Shown: positions 54,991 to 62,806, counted from the first letter of the stretch. The stretch is 64,000 nt of DNA from Acidobacteriota bacterium (GCA_028874215.1 JAPPLF010000003.1:143580-207579); one strand, 5' to 3'. The notes: generated by a model not told the origin, from the letters alone. Made by a program: numbers and translations.

Positions 54991-55314
54991 ATGAGCAAGC
55001 GTATTTTTGACTGGACCGATGATCGAATCAAAGCGCTCGGCGATGCCGTTGTTGAAGCCGGCAAGGAACGCAGGAAGTTGCTGGAGGGAAATCTCCGGGA
55101 ACGTCACCTGAATGTACCTAACCGCATCCGCGTAACATTGGGATCGGGATCGTTCCAGCAAACCGATCAGATCTCGGATGTCCCGAACGTCGAGAGGCCG
55201 GGCACGGAGCAGGAGGGTTCGGTCGAATCCGATCCCGATGATGAAGTCGGCTGCATAGTTCCGTCCAGCAGAGATGGACAGCCTAGTTTCAGGGTCGAAA
55301 TTAAGTTCTTGTGA
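54991..55314 (+). CDS. Small hypothetical protein
   Basis: 107 residues; GGGAGGAACA directly before the ATG is a strong ribosome site. The N-terminal half is charged and helical (FDWTDDRIKALGDAVVEAGKERRKLLE), the C-terminal half polar. No family recognised. An overlapping minus-strand frame (54961-55329) is also open, but lacks an equally good start, so this strand is preferred. Confidence 0.45.
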   Translation: MSKRIFDWTDDRIKALGDAVVEAGKERRKLLEGNLRERHLNVPNRIRVTLGSGSFQQTDQISDVPNVERPGTEQEGSVESDPDDEVGCIVPSSRDGQPSFRVEIKFL

Positions 55315-55973
55315 TTTATTCAATTCCATGGTCTCCCGAGCTTACTGGGTGTCCGTTGGAAAATTCAAGGAAATTTTAACAGGCACCTTCAACCGCCTTC
55401 TCATGTTTCTCCTCCCCAGAAGAAGGGCAAAATGTTCAATCAGGTGCCCCCGTCCCTGTCAAGTCTAATTCTTCCGAGACTTCCCCCGAAAATCGTCGGA
55501 TCTGCACTCGAATCTGGGCGGCTACTTTGCCACTATGCATTTGGGTCCCTCCGCTGTAACTGGTTCTTGGAATTGGGCTTCCACTAAATCAGTCTACCGC
55601 TCCGGGACCCACATTCTTTCGTGGCGAAAGTTCCCCCATTTTTCGAAAATTCAACCGATTCCACTTGTCGAATCTTCTTATTCTCCTATTATCAATGGCT
55701 TACGATGATTCCCCCTCAATTTTTGGGGGAATTCCTGAGACAGACTCCTCCCGCCATCATTCGCAGGGAACCTTGTGTCGGGCTCTCCGCTGAATAGAAC
55801 AGTCCATATACCCAAGGGACGGGTAGCTCCCGCCCTTTTGGACCAACAGGCGGGCATTCCTACAGTTTCTCTGTGTGATGATGGCAGGCCCGACTCCCGT
55901 GCGGAGTCGGGATTGCAGAGGGGCGCACCGGCAGCACCCTCAATGATCTAGCCCTCTCTTGCAGGGAGTCCCC
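55315..55973. other. Spacer without a supportable gene
   Basis: About 660 bases, comparatively AT-rich between 55600 and 55760, with a C-rich/T-rich mix (TTCCCCCATTTTTCG, ATTTTTGGGGGAATTCC). No frame with a start and family resemblance; probably decayed DNA plus the promoter of the next gene. Confidence 0.4.
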
Positions 55974-56192
55974 ATGGCCAGCAGCACCCGAGTCATCAAC
56001 ACCAAACTCGCCGGCGTCAGCCGATCCAATCCGGACGGCACCGAACGCCAGGACATCATCAAGGATCTAACCATGGGAGAGTTGGTCCTCCTGGTTCGAG
56101 ACCATGGGAATGAATACGACTTGTACGCGACTCAGGTGCAGACGCAGTCGGGGGAGACCATCGGCTGGGTGCCTCGACAGAAGACTCCCTAA
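55974..56192 (+). CDS. Stand-alone HIRAN-like domain protein
   Basis: 72 residues from the ATG at 55974 with GCAGGGAG upstream. The pattern VINTKLAGVSRSNPDGTERQDII ... GELVLLVRDHGNEYDLYATQVQT ... ETIGWVPR follows the HIRAN domain, a DNA-end-binding module found in helicases such as HLTF/Rad5 and alone in bacteria near DNA-repair or mobile genes. Directly downstream lies a repeat joined to a HigA fragment. Confidence 0.6.
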   Translation: MASSTRVINTKLAGVSRSNPDGTERQDIIKDLTMGELVLLVRDHGNEYDLYATQVQTQSGETIGWVPRQKTP

Positions 56193-56247
56193 GTAGGTGC
56201 ATGGATAGACGCTGGAAATCTTGCCATTGCCGACCGCGCCGCAAAGT

Positions 56248-56257
56248 GACTGTCCCC
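56248..56257 (+). repeat. Dispersed repeat, copy 8
   Basis: GACTGTCCCC in GCAAAGTGACTGTCCCCTTT, with TTCGTGT following; the same extended form recurs at 59076. Confidence 0.75.
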
Positions 56258-56269
56258 TTTTCGTGTCCC

Positions 56270-56410
56270 GGCAAGGCGGGTGTGTCGACAAACCTGACGT
56301 TGGCGTTGGAGGACATCGGCTGGGGTGCCGCCGAACACTGGATGCGGATGCAGGCGAGCTACGAGCTTGCGCAGGCGCGGCGCGACCGGACGGCTGCGGC
56401 ACGGAGCACA
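56270..56410 (+). pseudogene. 3' fragment of a HigA-type antitoxin
   Basis: GKAGVSTNLTLALEDIGW and MRMQASYELAQARR match the C-terminal half of the complete HigA-like protein at 59421 (GKAGVSANMALALEAIGW, RVRMQASYELAQARR). The N-terminal half is missing exactly where the repeat at 56248 begins. Confidence 0.8.
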
Positions 56411-56543
56411 GGGGAGCTGCACGCATGATCAAGGCTCGCGCGGGTGCGCCGGCTCGCGTGGTTTCGGATCTTCAACATCGCGTGGATGGTGGTCACGGCA
56501 CTTCCTCTTGTAATTCCGACCAGCCAGAGAGCGCAGAAAAGGT

Positions 56544-56553
56544 GACTGTCCCC
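56544..56553 (+). repeat. Dispersed repeat, copy 9
   Basis: GACTGTCCCC in AAAAGGTGACTGTCCCCTTC, immediately before a transposase fragment. Confidence 0.75.
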
Positions 56554-56578
56554 TTCTTGCCCGTCTTCGGGGACCGCG

Positions 56579-56737
56579 TTTTCCAAGAGTCTCAAGCATC
56601 TCCAAGCAGCCGTGGCCCTGTTCTTTGCTCACTACAACTTCTGCCGAATTCACGGCACGCTGCGAGTGCCCCCCGCCATGGAAGCCGAACTCACGGATCA
56701 TGTGTGGGGCATGGAGGAGATGCTGCGGGCGACGTGA
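56579..56737 (+). pseudogene. C-terminal fragment of a transposase
   Basis: Fifty-two codons reading FSKSLKHLQAAVALFFAHYN, FCRIHGTLRVPPAMEAEL and TDHVWGMEEML, the usual end of DDE transposases (YNFCRxHxTLRxTPA). No start and no upstream part; the frame begins about 25 bases after a repeat core. Confidence 0.75.
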
Positions 56738-56744
56738 ACTGCGG

Positions 56745-56796
56745 TTTTTCGAAAAGTGGAAGTGAAAATTCCCGAGTGTGATATGGGTAGTGGAGA
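56745..56796 (+). promoter_or_regulatory. Leader shared by two tRNA-like genes (copy 1)
   Basis: TTTTTC, then CCCGAGTGTGATA (56771) and GGTAGT, ending 5 bases before the first tRNA-like gene. The same series with the same spacing precedes the tRNA at 57974. Likely a conserved promoter. Confidence 0.55.
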
Positions 56797-56870
56797 GGCC
56801 CCGTGGACATTCTCGGAAAGTCGCTCGCCTAGCAAAGCGTGAGATCCCGGTTCGAATCCGGGCGAGGCCT
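56797..56870 (+). tRNA. Degenerate tRNA-like gene, Ala(AGC)-like
   Basis: Acceptor GGCCCCG pairs with CGAGGCC with one mismatch; D-arm GAC/GTC with GG in the loop; T-arm CCCGG-TTCGAAT-CCGGG is perfect. The anticodon arm is aberrant: CTCGC can pair with GCG(T)GAG around an 8-10-base loop containing CTAGCAA, i.e. anticodon AGC if the loop is read conventionally. The variable region is then too short. No CCA is encoded. Probably a decayed tRNA. Confidence 0.4.
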
Positions 56871-56919
56871 TGAACTTGAACCCTACTTCAATCGGTGGGA
56901 TGGAGCAACGACGGTTTGG

Positions 56920-57231
56920 CTACTCATCCTTTGAAATTCTTGATAGGGCTGCCATTTCAAGTGCGCTTGCAATCTCCTGGCATAGTGCCGCAGCATCGCA
57001 CTCATTGAGGATCAAATGCAGCCCACGACAGTCGTCCCGAGGCTCCACAGGGACATGGCCAATACTCTCGCAGTGGACATTTCTGTATGCCTCGACAGAT
57101 AGGACTACGTAGGTGCCCATGTCTCGCCGTTCTGGGATTGGGTGTTGATTGCTTGAATACGCCACCGAACCGCTCTTTCTAGGTACTAGGCGGACTTGGC
57201 GGTATTCGGATTTCGTCGTGTCGGTTATCAC
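56920..57231 (-). CDS. Small hypothetical protein between tRNA-like genes
   Basis: 103 residues from a GTG at 57231 with TAGGAGGAAC upstream, a good ribosome site. The C-terminal part (CRGLHLILNECDAAALCQEIASALEMAAL) looks folded. No family recognised. It ends close to the first tRNA-like gene. Confidence 0.5.
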   Translation of the reverse strand: MITDTTKSEYRQVRLVPRKSGSVAYSSNQHPIPERRDMGTYVVLSVEAYRNVHCESIGHVPVEPRDDCRGLHLILNECDAAALCQEIASALEMAALSRISKDE

Positions 57232-57347
57232 AGTTCGTTCCTCCTACGAACCCCAGTATAGTTCAGCATAGCGTAGGTGTACGTAACTCCACCACCGATG
57301 AACAGGCGTCCTGATTTTTCGACTGGATTTTGATACAGTCAGGAGGA

Positions 57348-57426
57348 GCCCGTGTAGCTCAGTGGAACAGAGCGCCCGGTTGACTACCTGGGGGGTCGCA
57401 CGGTTCGAATCCGGCCACGGGCTCCA
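57348..57426 (+). tRNA. tRNA-Val(GAC)-like gene with mismatches
   Basis: Acceptor GCCCGTG/CACGGGC is perfect, discriminator T then encoded CCA (57424-57426). D-arm GCTC/GAGC. Anticodon arm CCCGG-TTGACTA-CCTGG has one mismatch and anticodon GAC. The variable region is 7 bases inside a G-run, and the T-stem CACGG/CCGGC has two mismatched pairs. Possibly damaged; anticodon assignment is sound if the fold is. Confidence 0.6.
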
Positions 57427-57922
57427 TTCACCCAACCACTGAGTGCATCACTCAGGAGTTCAGGATAACTCAGTCAAATAGGGGTTGACAAGCGAAAACT
57501 GCATTTTCTTGCAGACCACTTTGTACTTCCCTGCACCTGTTCGCCCGTAGACGACGCTGGATGCACATGTGGATTTGGGAAAATATACAGAATTGTCGAA
57601 ACATATCCACCAACGCTCTGTGGTTCCACTACCTTCAGCCGAAGCAGACTTGACAAGTTCTGCCCGTTCATGGCATTCTCCACTCATCTGGCGTGACTGC
57701 TGCGATGCGGGTGGTGTTGTTCATGTTCCCCCACGTTGCAGCACTGCTCGTCTCCCTTGGCGAGCCTATACTCTCTATACTTCTTACATTCTCGTGTTGT
57801 TGTTAGATCCCTGCTCTGCTGGATAGCAGAACGGTGAGGAGTGTGGACGCGGCTGCTCCCGAAGGACCCAAGCAGGTGGCTGAGGCCGCCGTATTTGTCC
57901 TGCTTCGGGGCGTCGTATTCTA
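57427..57922. other. Spacer between tRNA-like genes
   Basis: About 500 bases. A 75-codon minus-strand frame (57460-57687) is open but has no ribosome site or recognisable family, so I do not call it. No repeats of the dispersed family occur here. Confidence 0.4.
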
Positions 57923-57973
57923 TTTTTCTCAAAGTGAGTGGGAGAATACCCGAGTGTGATAAAGGTAGTCGGC
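57923..57973 (+). promoter_or_regulatory. Leader shared by two tRNA-like genes (copy 2)
   Basis: TTTTTC (57923), CCCGAGTGTGATA (57949) and GGTAGT, ending 4 bases before the tRNA; matches 56745-56796 in order and spacing. Confidence 0.55.
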
Positions 57974-58070
57974 GGCGGGTTGGCAGAGCGGTCTAATACT
58001 CCCGACTTATAATCGGGCGACCCAGCTAGCTGGTTTGGGTCCGCGGGTTCGATTCCCGCACCCGCCGCCA
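57974..58070 (+). tRNA. Class II tRNA with anticodon TAT and discriminator G
   Basis: Acceptor GGCGGGT/ACCCGCC is perfect; T-arm GCGGG-TTCGATT-CCCGC is perfect; anticodon arm CCCGA-CTTATAA-TCGGG is perfect with anticodon TAT (codon AUA). Between it and the T-arm lie about 25 bases able to form a long variable arm (GACCCA/TGGGTC). Discriminator is G, followed by encoded CCA. A long variable arm plus G73 are serine-tRNA features in bacteria, whereas UAU would be an isoleucine anticodon. The D-arm is irregular (GAG/CTC). Confidence 0.7.
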
Positions 58071-58199
58071 GATTGCATCATGCCTCAGACGAAGAACGAG
58101 AACAACTAGTTCGGTGCCAAGCAGAGCTTCCACAACATTTTCTTAACCCACTACCCAGCGCTTTGAATCGTCGGATTCTGGTAATTGAGGCTATGGAGA

Positions 58200-59066
58200 T
58201 CAAGCGGCGCCGCTCCCCTTGACCACCGCCCGCATGGTGCTTATGTGCTCGGGCATCGAGGCGCAGCAACCTCCGATAATCTGCGCTCCCATCCGTTTCC
58301 AGGTCAGTGCGAACTCGGCCATCCGTGAGGGCGTGTATTCGGCGTTCTGCAGAATATCGGGACCAGAGCTGACCTTCTGGTTAGTCAGCATAGGAGGGTT
58401 AACTATCGGGCCCGTGGGATTGTAGCCCAGGTTGGGATAGGCTCCGACCGGACCGGAGAAAGCCCTCCGGAGCCGCGGCAATCCGGCTGAGATCGCCTTC
58501 GGATTGCTGCACATTAGCATGATCGCGCCCACGGGGCGGCACTCCAAAGCCTCGACCAGATCTTCCAGGCGCTCGCCGTATTGCATCGTGCCGTCCGGCC
58601 GGGTATGCCGAATGCCCAGAAATACGGTTGCGCCCGCCTCAGTACAGGCATCGACGGCGGTCAGGCAGTCCTCGATGAAGCTCAGGTACTCGGCCTGGAT
58701 CAAATCCACCGCCATCTCGACCAGGAGCTTGGCGTGTTCCGCCCACTCCCGAAAACAGGCCTCCCTACCCATCTGCCGGGTGTCGGCCACCGGGCTCGAT
58801 TCCGGCGGTCCCTGCAAGGTGGAAGCCGCGATGCCACCTGCCACGTAGGCCGCGGGATTGAGTTTGTCCCGGGCCTTCAGCGCATTCTCGGCGGCCGCCC
58901 GCGCGTAACGTTTCCACTACCGGCCCAGCCCGCACCGCTCCAGCCGGGTGGGCGCCGTCCAGAAGTTGTTGCTGGTGATGATGTCGGCCCCGACGCGCAG
59001 ATAATCCTGATGGACCTGTCGCACGACGTCGGCAAATTCGATGTTCGCGGTCGCCGACCATGACCG
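58200..59066 (-). pseudogene. Homocysteine S-methyltransferase-like gene, truncated and with an in-frame stop
   Basis: The minus-strand frame reads NIEFADVVRQVHQDYLRVGA, DIITSNNFWTAPTRLERCGL, then TAG at 58917-58919, and continues in the same frame with AAENALKARDKLNPAAYVAG to the C-terminal zinc site QIIGGCCASMPEHI. The family uses three Cys to bind zinc and transfers a methyl group to homocysteine. The N-terminal 30 or so residues are missing; the match stops at the repeat at 59076. A second fragment of a related gene lies at 63650-63786. Confidence 0.8.
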
Positions 59067-59075
59067 CCGCAAGGT

Positions 59076-59085
59076 GACTGTCCCC
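59076..59085 (+). repeat. Dispersed repeat, copy 10
   Basis: GACTGTCCCC in GCAAGGTGACTGTCCCCTTT then TCGTGT. It marks the broken N-terminus of the methyltransferase gene. Confidence 0.75.
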
Positions 59086-59159
59086 TTTTCGTGTGTCCGC
59101 TTTCCGCATGGACTGGCACGGCCAATGCGGAATCTGAAGACCACCAGCCCGAGCCCTTG

Positions 59160-59403
59160 ATGACCGTACGGCACCGTGGCAAAGCAGCCGACTTCCTTTG
59201 ACGATGCCCTGCTTGACAAGCGCCGTCTGCGCTCTCTCAGGTCGGACCTGTTAGCGGCGCGTAACGCTACGGGTTTTCGTTTGCATCCATTGAAGGGCGA
59301 CCGAGCGGGTCAATGGAGTGTGCGTGTATCGGGCAACTGGCGCGTGGTGTTCCGCTTCGAAGACGATGATGCCGTGGATGTGGACTTAGTCGATTACCAC
59401 TGA
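59160..59403 (+). pseudogene. higB: HigB-type toxin, probably frameshifted
   Basis: From GTG 59176 the frame ends with FRLHPLKGDRAGQWSVRVSG and NWRVVFRFEDDDAVDVDLVDYH, the standard HigB C-terminus. The usual N-terminus (M-x-x-F-R-H-K/R-G) is instead seen in another frame from ATG 59160 (MTVRHRGKAADFL). One lost or gained base near 59198 separates the two, and the linking helix is short, so the toxin is likely inactive. The HigA-like antitoxin follows after 17 bases. Confidence 0.65.
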
Positions 59404-59420
59404 TGGAAGGAGGAAAGATC

Positions 59421-59741
59421 ATGAACAGCACCGGCAGCGAGCGCGTGGGTCCGATGCTGAACCCCCCGCACCTTGGCGAACTGATCCGTGAGAGCATGGA
59501 CGAGGTCGGCTGGAACGTGACTGAGACGGCGGCGCGCCCGGGATGCGAGCGGAGCACCCTGTCGCGTCTGCTGAACGGCAAGGCGGGTGTGTCCGCGAAC
59601 ATGGCACTCGCGTTGGAAGCCATCGGCTGGTGTACGGGCGATTACCGGGTGCGGATGCAGGCGAGCTATGAACTCGCGCAGGCACGGAGGGCACGCGGGT
59701 GGCAAGAGGACATGAGCGGACGCGGTACGGTCCCACGATAA
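59421..59741 (+). CDS. higA: HigA-type XRE antitoxin
   Basis: 106 residues; GGAGGAAAGATC precedes the ATG. LNPPHLGELIRESMDEVGWN ... ETAARPGCERSTLSRLLNGKAGVSANMALALEAIGW is the HigA helix-turn-helix, and MQASYELAQAR the C-terminal helix. It would bind both the toxin and the operon promoter. It is intact while its toxin looks frameshifted. A 3' fragment of a close relative lies at 56270. Confidence 0.85.
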   Translation: MNSTGSERVGPMLNPPHLGELIRESMDEVGWNVTETAARPGCERSTLSRLLNGKAGVSANMALALEAIGWCTGDYRVRMQASYELAQARRARGWQEDMSGRGTVPR

Positions 59742-59847
59742 CACCGTGGAACTCAAGTGCATTCCGGCGGTCGCTGGTGGATCGGCCACTTCGCGGCCAC
59801 GTCCCGTGTTCGGTACACGCACGTAAAAAAAGTCACTCAGAAGAAGT

Positions 59848-59857
59848 GACTGTCCCC
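59848..59857 (+). repeat. Dispersed repeat, copy 11
   Basis: GACTGTCCCC in AGAAGTGACTGTCCCCGTCT, preceded by AGTCACT so that a local inverted repeat forms. Confidence 0.7.
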
Positions 59858-59871
59858 GTCTCGTCGCCGCC

Positions 59872-60021
59872 TTACGGAGTTAGTGGGGCATCGGTTTCGC
59901 TCCTCTTGCCGAGTTCAGTGCCCCAAAATTCGGCAATCTGCGATGGGCCGGCACACCTCAAGACCCGACCCTGACCGTCGACGTTGACAGTCGCCTGGAC
60001 CGGGACGCCCAATTGGGAGCG
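59872..60021 (-). pseudogene. C-terminal gene fragment bounded by two dispersed repeats
   Basis: Forty-nine codons read SQLGVPVQATVNVDGQGRVL, RCAGPSQIAEFWGTELGK and end in TAA. The peptide looks natural but has no start; repeat copies lie at both sides (59848 and 60026). Family not recognised. Confidence 0.4.
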
Positions 60022-60025
60022 AGGC

Positions 60026-60039
60026 GGACAGTTCCCTCC
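60026..60039 (+). repeat. Dispersed repeat, copy 12 (variant)
   Basis: GGACAGTTCCCTCC, one substitution from the core. Confidence 0.5.
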
Positions 60040-60054
60040 TCAAATGCTCCAGCC

Positions 60055-60786
60055 TTATCGTGTCCTGTGAATGTCGGCTTTAAACTTGAGCCATTCGTTC
60101 AACTTGTCCTCATGGTCTCCAAGTACAAATGCCTCCAATGGCACGCCTCTGTCTTCCCAAAGATTGCTTTCAAGCATTTCGGCATACCAGTCTAGGAGTG
60201 CCATTTTCATCACTTCGAGGGGTGCCCCATAGACAGGCCGCAAATGCTCGATCCAAAGCTCAATCTCTTTTGCCGTAATTTTCCCTCCTTTTGCCAATAG
60301 ATCTGCGATTTTGACCAACGGCCTTGATACGTTTTCATCAATGACCTGCTCGGGCTCGCTCCAATGGGCGGCACCCAAACAGTCGGTGTAAAAACCAATT
60401 TGTTTGACTTGGTCAAGGAGTGCTGTGTGTGGCGCTGTGACGTCAGTTGCAGGCCGCAGTGAATCTAAATCTCGCGCCCCTTTTGCGACGAGATCCGGCA
60501 GTATCCAGGCTGCGTTTTTGTGGCGGTGGGTCCTATAATCTTTCCAGCTGCGGCTACGCACTTCCTTGTTAGGCGACATCGCGAGTCCGCGCAACACGCT
60601 CAATTTCCCACTTTCTTCAATTGATAATGCTGCGATCGAAGCTGCCGTAGGGTAGCGACCCGCATCGAGAAGTAGTTTGGCGTCGTCTGCCAAACGACGA
60701 GCGTTGCGACGGGCGGCATTCATGCCGTCGGCGATTTGTACAGCACTTAGTTTGCCTCTGTACTGCAGCAATCTTTTCTTAGCCAT
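60055..60786 (-). CDS. AbiV-family abortive-infection protein (HEPN)
   Basis: 243 residues. The AbiV signature is RLADDAKLLLDAGRYPTAASIAALSIEESGKLSVLRG, followed by KDYRTHRHKNAAW, a possible HEPN-type RNase segment. In Lactococcus AbiV blocks phage protein synthesis; bacterial homologues with this fold are common in defence islands. AAGG lies 7 bases before the ATG. Next upstream on the same strand are a membrane protein and an AlbA_2/Schlafen gene. Confidence 0.75.
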   Translation of the reverse strand: MAKKRLLQYRGKLSAVQIADGMNAARRNARRLADDAKLLLDAGRYPTAASIAALSIEESGKLSVLRGLAMSPNKEVRSRSWKDYRTHRHKNAAWILPDLVAKGARDLDSLRPATDVTAPHTALLDQVKQIGFYTDCLGAAHWSEPEQVIDENVSRPLVKIADLLAKGGKITAKEIELWIEHLRPVYGAPLEVMKMALLDWYAEMLESNLWEDRGVPLEAFVLGDHEDKLNEWLKFKADIHRTR

Positions 60787-60863
60787 TCTCGAACCTTACC
60801 TCCGCGGGCATAAACCTTGAAGAGCAAGTCCGTTTTCACGCGACCAGGACGCGGGGACCGGAA

Positions 60864-60874
60864 GGGGACTGTCC
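60864..60874 (+). repeat. Dispersed repeat, copy 13
   Basis: GGGGACTGTCC in GGAAGGGGACTGTCCTTCTC, a near-perfect palindrome form. Confidence 0.65.
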
Positions 60875-60986
60875 TTCTCACGAGGCCAGATCCGCTTCGT
60901 GATGTAGTTTTTTGGAATCAAGGAGTTATATTGTCTCTATGTCTGAAACTTCGGTTTAAAGATTTTCGGAGCCATCGCAAGTACGG

Positions 60987-61664
60987 TTAGGAGGATGGTC
61001 CCGTCTCTCTGTCCGCCAACGCCTCTAGGATCGTAAACTCCTCTATGGGCATGGACGGGTTCTTACGCAGGCAAGCCAAAAAGAGGTCTGGCTGTCGCAG
61101 CATGTAGCGGGCACCCATGATCGTTCCCTTGCTGACGCCCTTGGTCGCCCCGGTCACGAGCCCTCTGTTCGAAAGGCCCACATCCTTCCTCATTGCGAGG
61201 ATGAGTTTGCCCATCACCTGCATGGATCGAGACATTTCCCCCACCGTCTTGGTGTTAGTCGGCAAGGTGCTCAGAGACAGGAAGCCGCGCATGACCTTCG
61301 GTCCGCCCCAGAACAGGATCCGTCGCTTCCACTCCTTCATTATGGGTATCATCTCCTCGGCCGGGATGTCTTCAGAGCCCATCTTATCCAGAGTACCCAT
61401 GAACTCGTTAAACAATTCCACCTTCGCATCCCTGAACTGCGCCTCTACCGAGTGTTTGTGTTCAATGAACTTGACCCAAATCGCGCCCGAGGCTACGAGC
61501 GTGCCCGTAATCAACGCGGCGAACACGCTCTTATCGAGGCCTGATAGCTCCGACCAGACTGCCCGCAATACCCACCACGTTCCAAGCGCCAAAATGGCCA
61601 ATAGAATCAGACCGAGAAGTCCTTTCCCCACTTCCTTCAGTTTGCTCAATTCCATGCTCCTCAT
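60987..61664 (-). CDS. Two-span membrane protein, unknown function
   Basis: 225 residues from the ATG at 61664. Two transmembrane helices near the N-terminus (LLGLILLAILALGTWWVLRAV; SVFAALITGTLVASGAIWVKF) are followed by a cytoplasmic domain with VELFNEFMGTLDKMG and RILFWGGPKVMRGFLSLS. Not a family I can name, though similar N-terminally anchored proteins occur in accessory islands. It starts 44 bases after the AlbA_2 gene ends and is probably co-transcribed. Confidence 0.65.
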   Translation of the reverse strand: MRSMELSKLKEVGKGLLGLILLAILALGTWWVLRAVWSELSGLDKSVFAALITGTLVASGAIWVKFIEHKHSVEAQFRDAKVELFNEFMGTLDKMGSEDIPAEEMIPIMKEWKRRILFWGGPKVMRGFLSLSTLPTNTKTVGEMSRSMQVMGKLILAMRKDVGLSNRGLVTGATKGVSKGTIMGARYMLRQPDLFLACLRKNPSMPIEEFTILEALADRETGPSS

Positions 61665-61707
61665 TACCACCAACAGCTCGTGATCCAGGCCAAGGGACAA
61701 ATGAAGG

Positions 61708-62598
61708 TTAGTTCCACTCGTCAAAGCGCTCCTCAAGGAACGCCGGGATGGATCTGTTCAGCGACAGTAGATATCTTCTGAGAACTTGGCGCTCTATTTC
61801 GAGGGTGTAACGTTTGTCTGGACGTCGTTCACCATCTCCTGTTAGGAAACCGGCTTTGAAGGACAGCGTATCATGCCCAGGCTGATCTTTTTTGTCGAGA
61901 CCTTCCTTCTCGATTGTTTTGAGGAGCTGATCGTATTCCTCACGAGCCTCTGTCGGCAAAGGCCATGCGGGGTTCGCCCGAGCCAAGTAACACGCTGCTT
62001 CATAGAGCTTGAATTTTTGAGTTCTAGCCCCAGGGATCTCCCAGGATTCGAGCGGCACGCTCGTTCGTTCATCGAGAGTTCCATTAGGCTCGGTTGTTCC
62101 CCAGCGGGTTCTTACATATTTCACGGCTTCGCTGATGGGTAGAGCGCGGGTCGAATTGCCCGTTCGAAGGTAGAGGGTTTCTTGGTTCTGGGACTCCTTC
62201 GCATAGACTGGATCGTTGCTGGGTTCGACTGTAATTTGGCAAATGTCCTCACCATCGACCTCGTGAAAAGTAACCTCCAGGTACGCGGTGGCTGCTCCGC
62301 CGATTTGGCCCACAATGAGATTCCAAAAATGGAGCTCGAACCCATCGCGGTTTTGCCTTTTCGGCGGCAGTGTCTTGATGTCGTCCGCGATCCCAACCGC
62401 CGTCCCTGCGTCGCTAATCCCGATTAGGAGGGTTCCTCCCACCCCATTGAGAAATCCGGCTAGTGTCTTGACAACAATGCTCTGGAGATTCTTATCGAGT
62501 TGTTTCCGGCGCCGGTTCCAACGGAGACTCGCCTTGAACTCCACTCTCTCTCCCTCACCTGCATCCAAGAGCTGGCGCAGGTCCTCCTTTGCGGTCAC
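61708..62598 (-). CDS. AlbA_2/Schlafen-domain ATP-binding protein
   Basis: 296 residues from a GTG at 62598. The N-terminal domain has the AlbA_2 pattern GEGERVEFKASLRW ... IVVKTLAGFLNGVGGTLLIGISDAGTAVGI ... LYLRTGNSTRALPISEAVKYV. The C-terminal 120 residues are a separate helical part. Schlafen/AlbA_2 proteins act as regulators or nucleases, including in phage defence. No ribosome site is clear at the GTG. It sits in a minus-strand series of membrane and defence-like genes. Confidence 0.75.
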   Translation of the reverse strand: MTAKEDLRQLLDAGEGERVEFKASLRWNRRRKQLDKNLQSIVVKTLAGFLNGVGGTLLIGISDAGTAVGIADDIKTLPPKRQNRDGFELHFWNLIVGQIGGAATAYLEVTFHEVDGEDICQITVEPSNDPVYAKESQNQETLYLRTGNSTRALPISEAVKYVRTRWGTTEPNGTLDERTSVPLESWEIPGARTQKFKLYEAACYLARANPAWPLPTEAREEYDQLLKTIEKEGLDKKDQPGHDTLSFKAGFLTGDGERRPDKRYTLEIERQVLRRYLLSLNRSIPAFLEERFDEWN

Positions 62599-62630
62599 TG
62601 TGTTTTTTTCTTCATCAGAAATTCCTATGG

Positions 62631-62806
62631 TCAGCGTGATGTGGGTGTATCCCGATTTTCCACTGCGGTTCGACTGATCTGCTTCAGAAGCTTGTCGAAG
62701 AGCGGCGTCAGGTCGAAGAGATTGGTGTCCCCGGTTCGGATCTCACGCCGCAGGTATCCCTTCAGTTCAAGGGCTAGCCTGGCGCCTAACCCTCTCGACC
62801 GTCATT
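62631..62806 (-). pseudogene. Small frame-disrupted gene
   Basis: An ATG at 62810 opens MTVERVRRQAS and soon stops, but a neighbouring frame continues with LALELKGYLRREIRTGDTNL and FDLTPLFDKLLKQ to TGA at 62631. The second part looks like real protein and needs a start; a one-base shift near 62790 would join them. It lies between two same-strand genes with no other content. Confidence 0.4.

Noticed and set aside
54961..55329. 122-codon minus-strand frame over the small gene at 54991
   Set aside because: Protein-like in part, but the plus-strand frame has the far better ribosome site; the call remains low confidence.
57460..57687. 75-codon minus-strand gene between tRNA-like genes
   Set aside because: No ribosome site, no family, competing overlapping frames.
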